Assembly (NCBI RefSeq): GCF_900109465.1
Contig: NZ_FOAZ01000006.1
Coordinates: 186,001-250,000 of the forward strand
Direction: 5' to 3'
DNA from: Streptacidiphilus jiangxiensis
GTDB taxonomy: Bacteria; Actinomycetota; Actinomycetes; Streptomycetales; Streptomycetaceae
Length of the DNA stretch: 64,000 nucleotides
The notes below the pieces were generated by a model. That model did not search any database. It was not told the origin of the DNA and saw only the letters and a list, made by a program, of their open reading frames with translations. Position numbers and translations under genes: made by a program. Positions 63,039-64,000 of the stretch are shown in pieces. The number at the start of each line of letters is the position of its first letter. Positions within the stretch are counted from its first letter, which is position 1.

Positions 63039-64000
63039 GTGCACGCTCAACCCACCGCCGCCGTCGACGAGGCCCCTCGCGAGGCCAAGCGCGTCACCGC
63101 CGGCGAGACGATCATCAAGTGGATGACCACCACCGACCACAAGGCCATCGGCACCCTCTACACGGTGACCTCGTTCGCCTTCTTCCTGGTCGGCGGCGTG
63201 ATGGCGCTGCTGATCCGCGGTCAGCTGGTCAAACCGGACAACACCCTGCTCTCCAACGAGCAGTTCAACCAGGCGTTCACGATGCACGGCACGATCATGC
63301 TGCTGATGTTCGCGACGCCGCTCTTCGCCGGGTTCGCCAACTGGATCATGCCGCTGCAGATCGGTGCGCCCGACGTCGCCTTCCCCCGGCTCAACGCCTT
63401 CGCGTACTGGCTCTACCTCTTCGGCTCGCTCATCGCGGTCGGCGGCTTCCTCACCCCGGACGGCGCGGCCGACTTCGGCTGGTTCGCCTACTCGCCGCTG
63501 TCCAACGCGATCCACAGCCCCGGCATCGGCGGCGACATGTGGATCATGGGTCTGACGCTCTCCGGCTTCGGCACCATCCTCGGGTCGGTCAACTTCATCA
63601 CCACCATCCTGTGCATGCGCTGCCCGGGCATGACCATGTTCCGGATGCCGATCTTCGTCTGGAACGTGCTGCTGACTGCCGTGCTGGTGCTGCTCGCGTT
63701 CCCGGTCCTCGCCGCCGCGCTGCTCGCGCTGGAGGCCGACCGCAAGTTCGGCGCCCACGTCTACGACTCCGCGAACGGCGGGGCGATCCTGTGGCAGCAC
63801 CTCTTCTGGTTCTTCGGCCACCCCGAGGTCTACATCATCGCGCTGCCGTTCTTCGGCATCATCTCCGAGGTCATCCCCGTCTTCTCGCGCAAGCCGATGT
63901 TCGGCTACTCCTCGCTGATCGCGGCCACCATCGCGATCGCGGGTCTGTCGATCACCGTGTGGGCGCACCACATGTACGTGACGGGCGCGGTGCTGCTGCC
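63039..64000 (+). CDS. ctaD: cytochrome c oxidase subunit I (3' partial)
   Basis: This gene runs off the right edge; 320 codons are visible from the GTG at 63039 (GAGGAGA upstream). It encodes the haem-copper oxidase catalytic subunit that reduces O2 at the membrane. Conserved ligands are visible: the haem a His in [10 protein letters not shown], the Cu(B) His and the cross-linked Tyr in [12 protein letters not shown], and the Cu(B) pair in WAHHMYVTG. No ctaC or other oxidase gene precedes it, unlike the canonical streptomycete operon, so it may be a second, isolated ctaD paralogue. A TAAGGT (62942-62947) about 90 bases upstream is a possible -10. Confidence 0.95.
   Translation, partial: MHAQPTAAVDEAPREAKRVTAGETIIKWMTTTDHKAIGTLYTVTSFAFFLVGGVMALLIRGQLVKPDNTLLSNEQFNQAFTMHGTIMLLMFATPLFAGFANWIMPLQIGAPDVAFPRLNAFAYWLYLFGSLIAVGGFLTPDGAADFGWFAYSPLSNAIHSPGIGGDMWIMGLTLSGFGTILGSVNFITTILCMRCPGMTMFRMPIFVWNVLLTAVLVLLAFPVLAAALLALEADRKFGAHVYDSANGGAILWQHLFWFFGHPEVYIIALPFFGIISEVIPVFSRKPMFGYSSLIAATIAIAGLSITVWAHHMYVTGAVLL

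Overview
The window is very GC-rich actinobacterial chromosome, most likely from a streptomycete (Streptomyces, Kitasatospora or Streptacidiphilus type). Markers for this are an SsgA-family sporulation protein, a Streptomyces subtilisin inhibitor (SSI) homologue, an ANTAR-GAF-PAS-SpoIIE phosphatase, a SigB/SigF-type sigma factor with RsbW/STAS partners, abundant GTG/TTG starts and 4-base ATGA/GTGA gene overlaps. No tRNA, rRNA, insertion sequence, integrase, prophage or CRISPR array was seen. It looks like native chromosome, cut inside a cyclopropane-fatty-acid-synthase-type gene on the left and inside ctaD on the right.

Layout. 1-4.9 kb: a lipid-modification operon (two CFA-type methyltransferases and a DUF1295 membrane protein), a PRC-barrel-like protein and an MpaB-type DUF2236 protein. 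5.0-6.9 kb: a secreted GH55-type beta-1,3-glucanase. 6.9-12.6 kb: GNAT, MerR/B12 regulator, a membrane-anchored sigma-like protein and an NAD(P)-binding/DUF2867 protein. 12.9-23.4 kb: a stress and development signalling block (RsbW-like kinases, STAS protein, sigma factor, SsgA-like protein, SpoIIE phosphatase, five-HAMP hybrid kinase). 23.7-26.5 kb: alpha/beta hydrolase and a secreted GH16 laminarinase with CBM13 and discoidin modules. 26.4-32.8 kb: MscS channel, two unknown small proteins, GntR regulator with sterol desaturase, small membrane protein, photolyase. 33-38 kb: an operon of ABC ATPase, permease with an extracytoplasmic tail, and a secreted YncE/phosphoesterase, closed by a strong terminator. 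40-52.5 kb: an envelope-type cluster. 52.7-64 kb: mostly housekeeping (APH-like kinase, sirtuin, DUF885, SSI, ABC exporter, two-component system, ctaD).

Two regulons can be read directly from the DNA. (1) The GH55 and GH16 genes, about 20 kb apart, share a GAGAGCGCTCTC palindrome just downstream of a TTGAC[G/A] promoter, which suggests co-repression by a LacI/CebR-type regulator as a beta-1,3-glucan utilisation pair. (2) Four promoters between 44.4 and 52.6 kb carry a TGACGGANCGTCA-like operator overlapping a TTGAC[G/A] -35 box. They drive a DUF3068/methyltransferase/acyltransferase-like/methyltransferase-Trm112 operon, a GT4 glycosyltransferase, an AftD-like GT-C protein with a DMT-type transporter, and an alpha/beta hydrolase. 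This shared operator makes the four units look like one coordinately controlled pathway, probably building or remodelling an acylated, methylated surface glycan or glycolipid. It is the best candidate for an undescribed system here.

Other points of interest are an SSI-family inhibitor whose reactive-site P1 residue aligns to Asp, a near-perfect 46-nt hairpin upstream of it, and several 6-15 bp minisatellites in gene leaders and coding regions.
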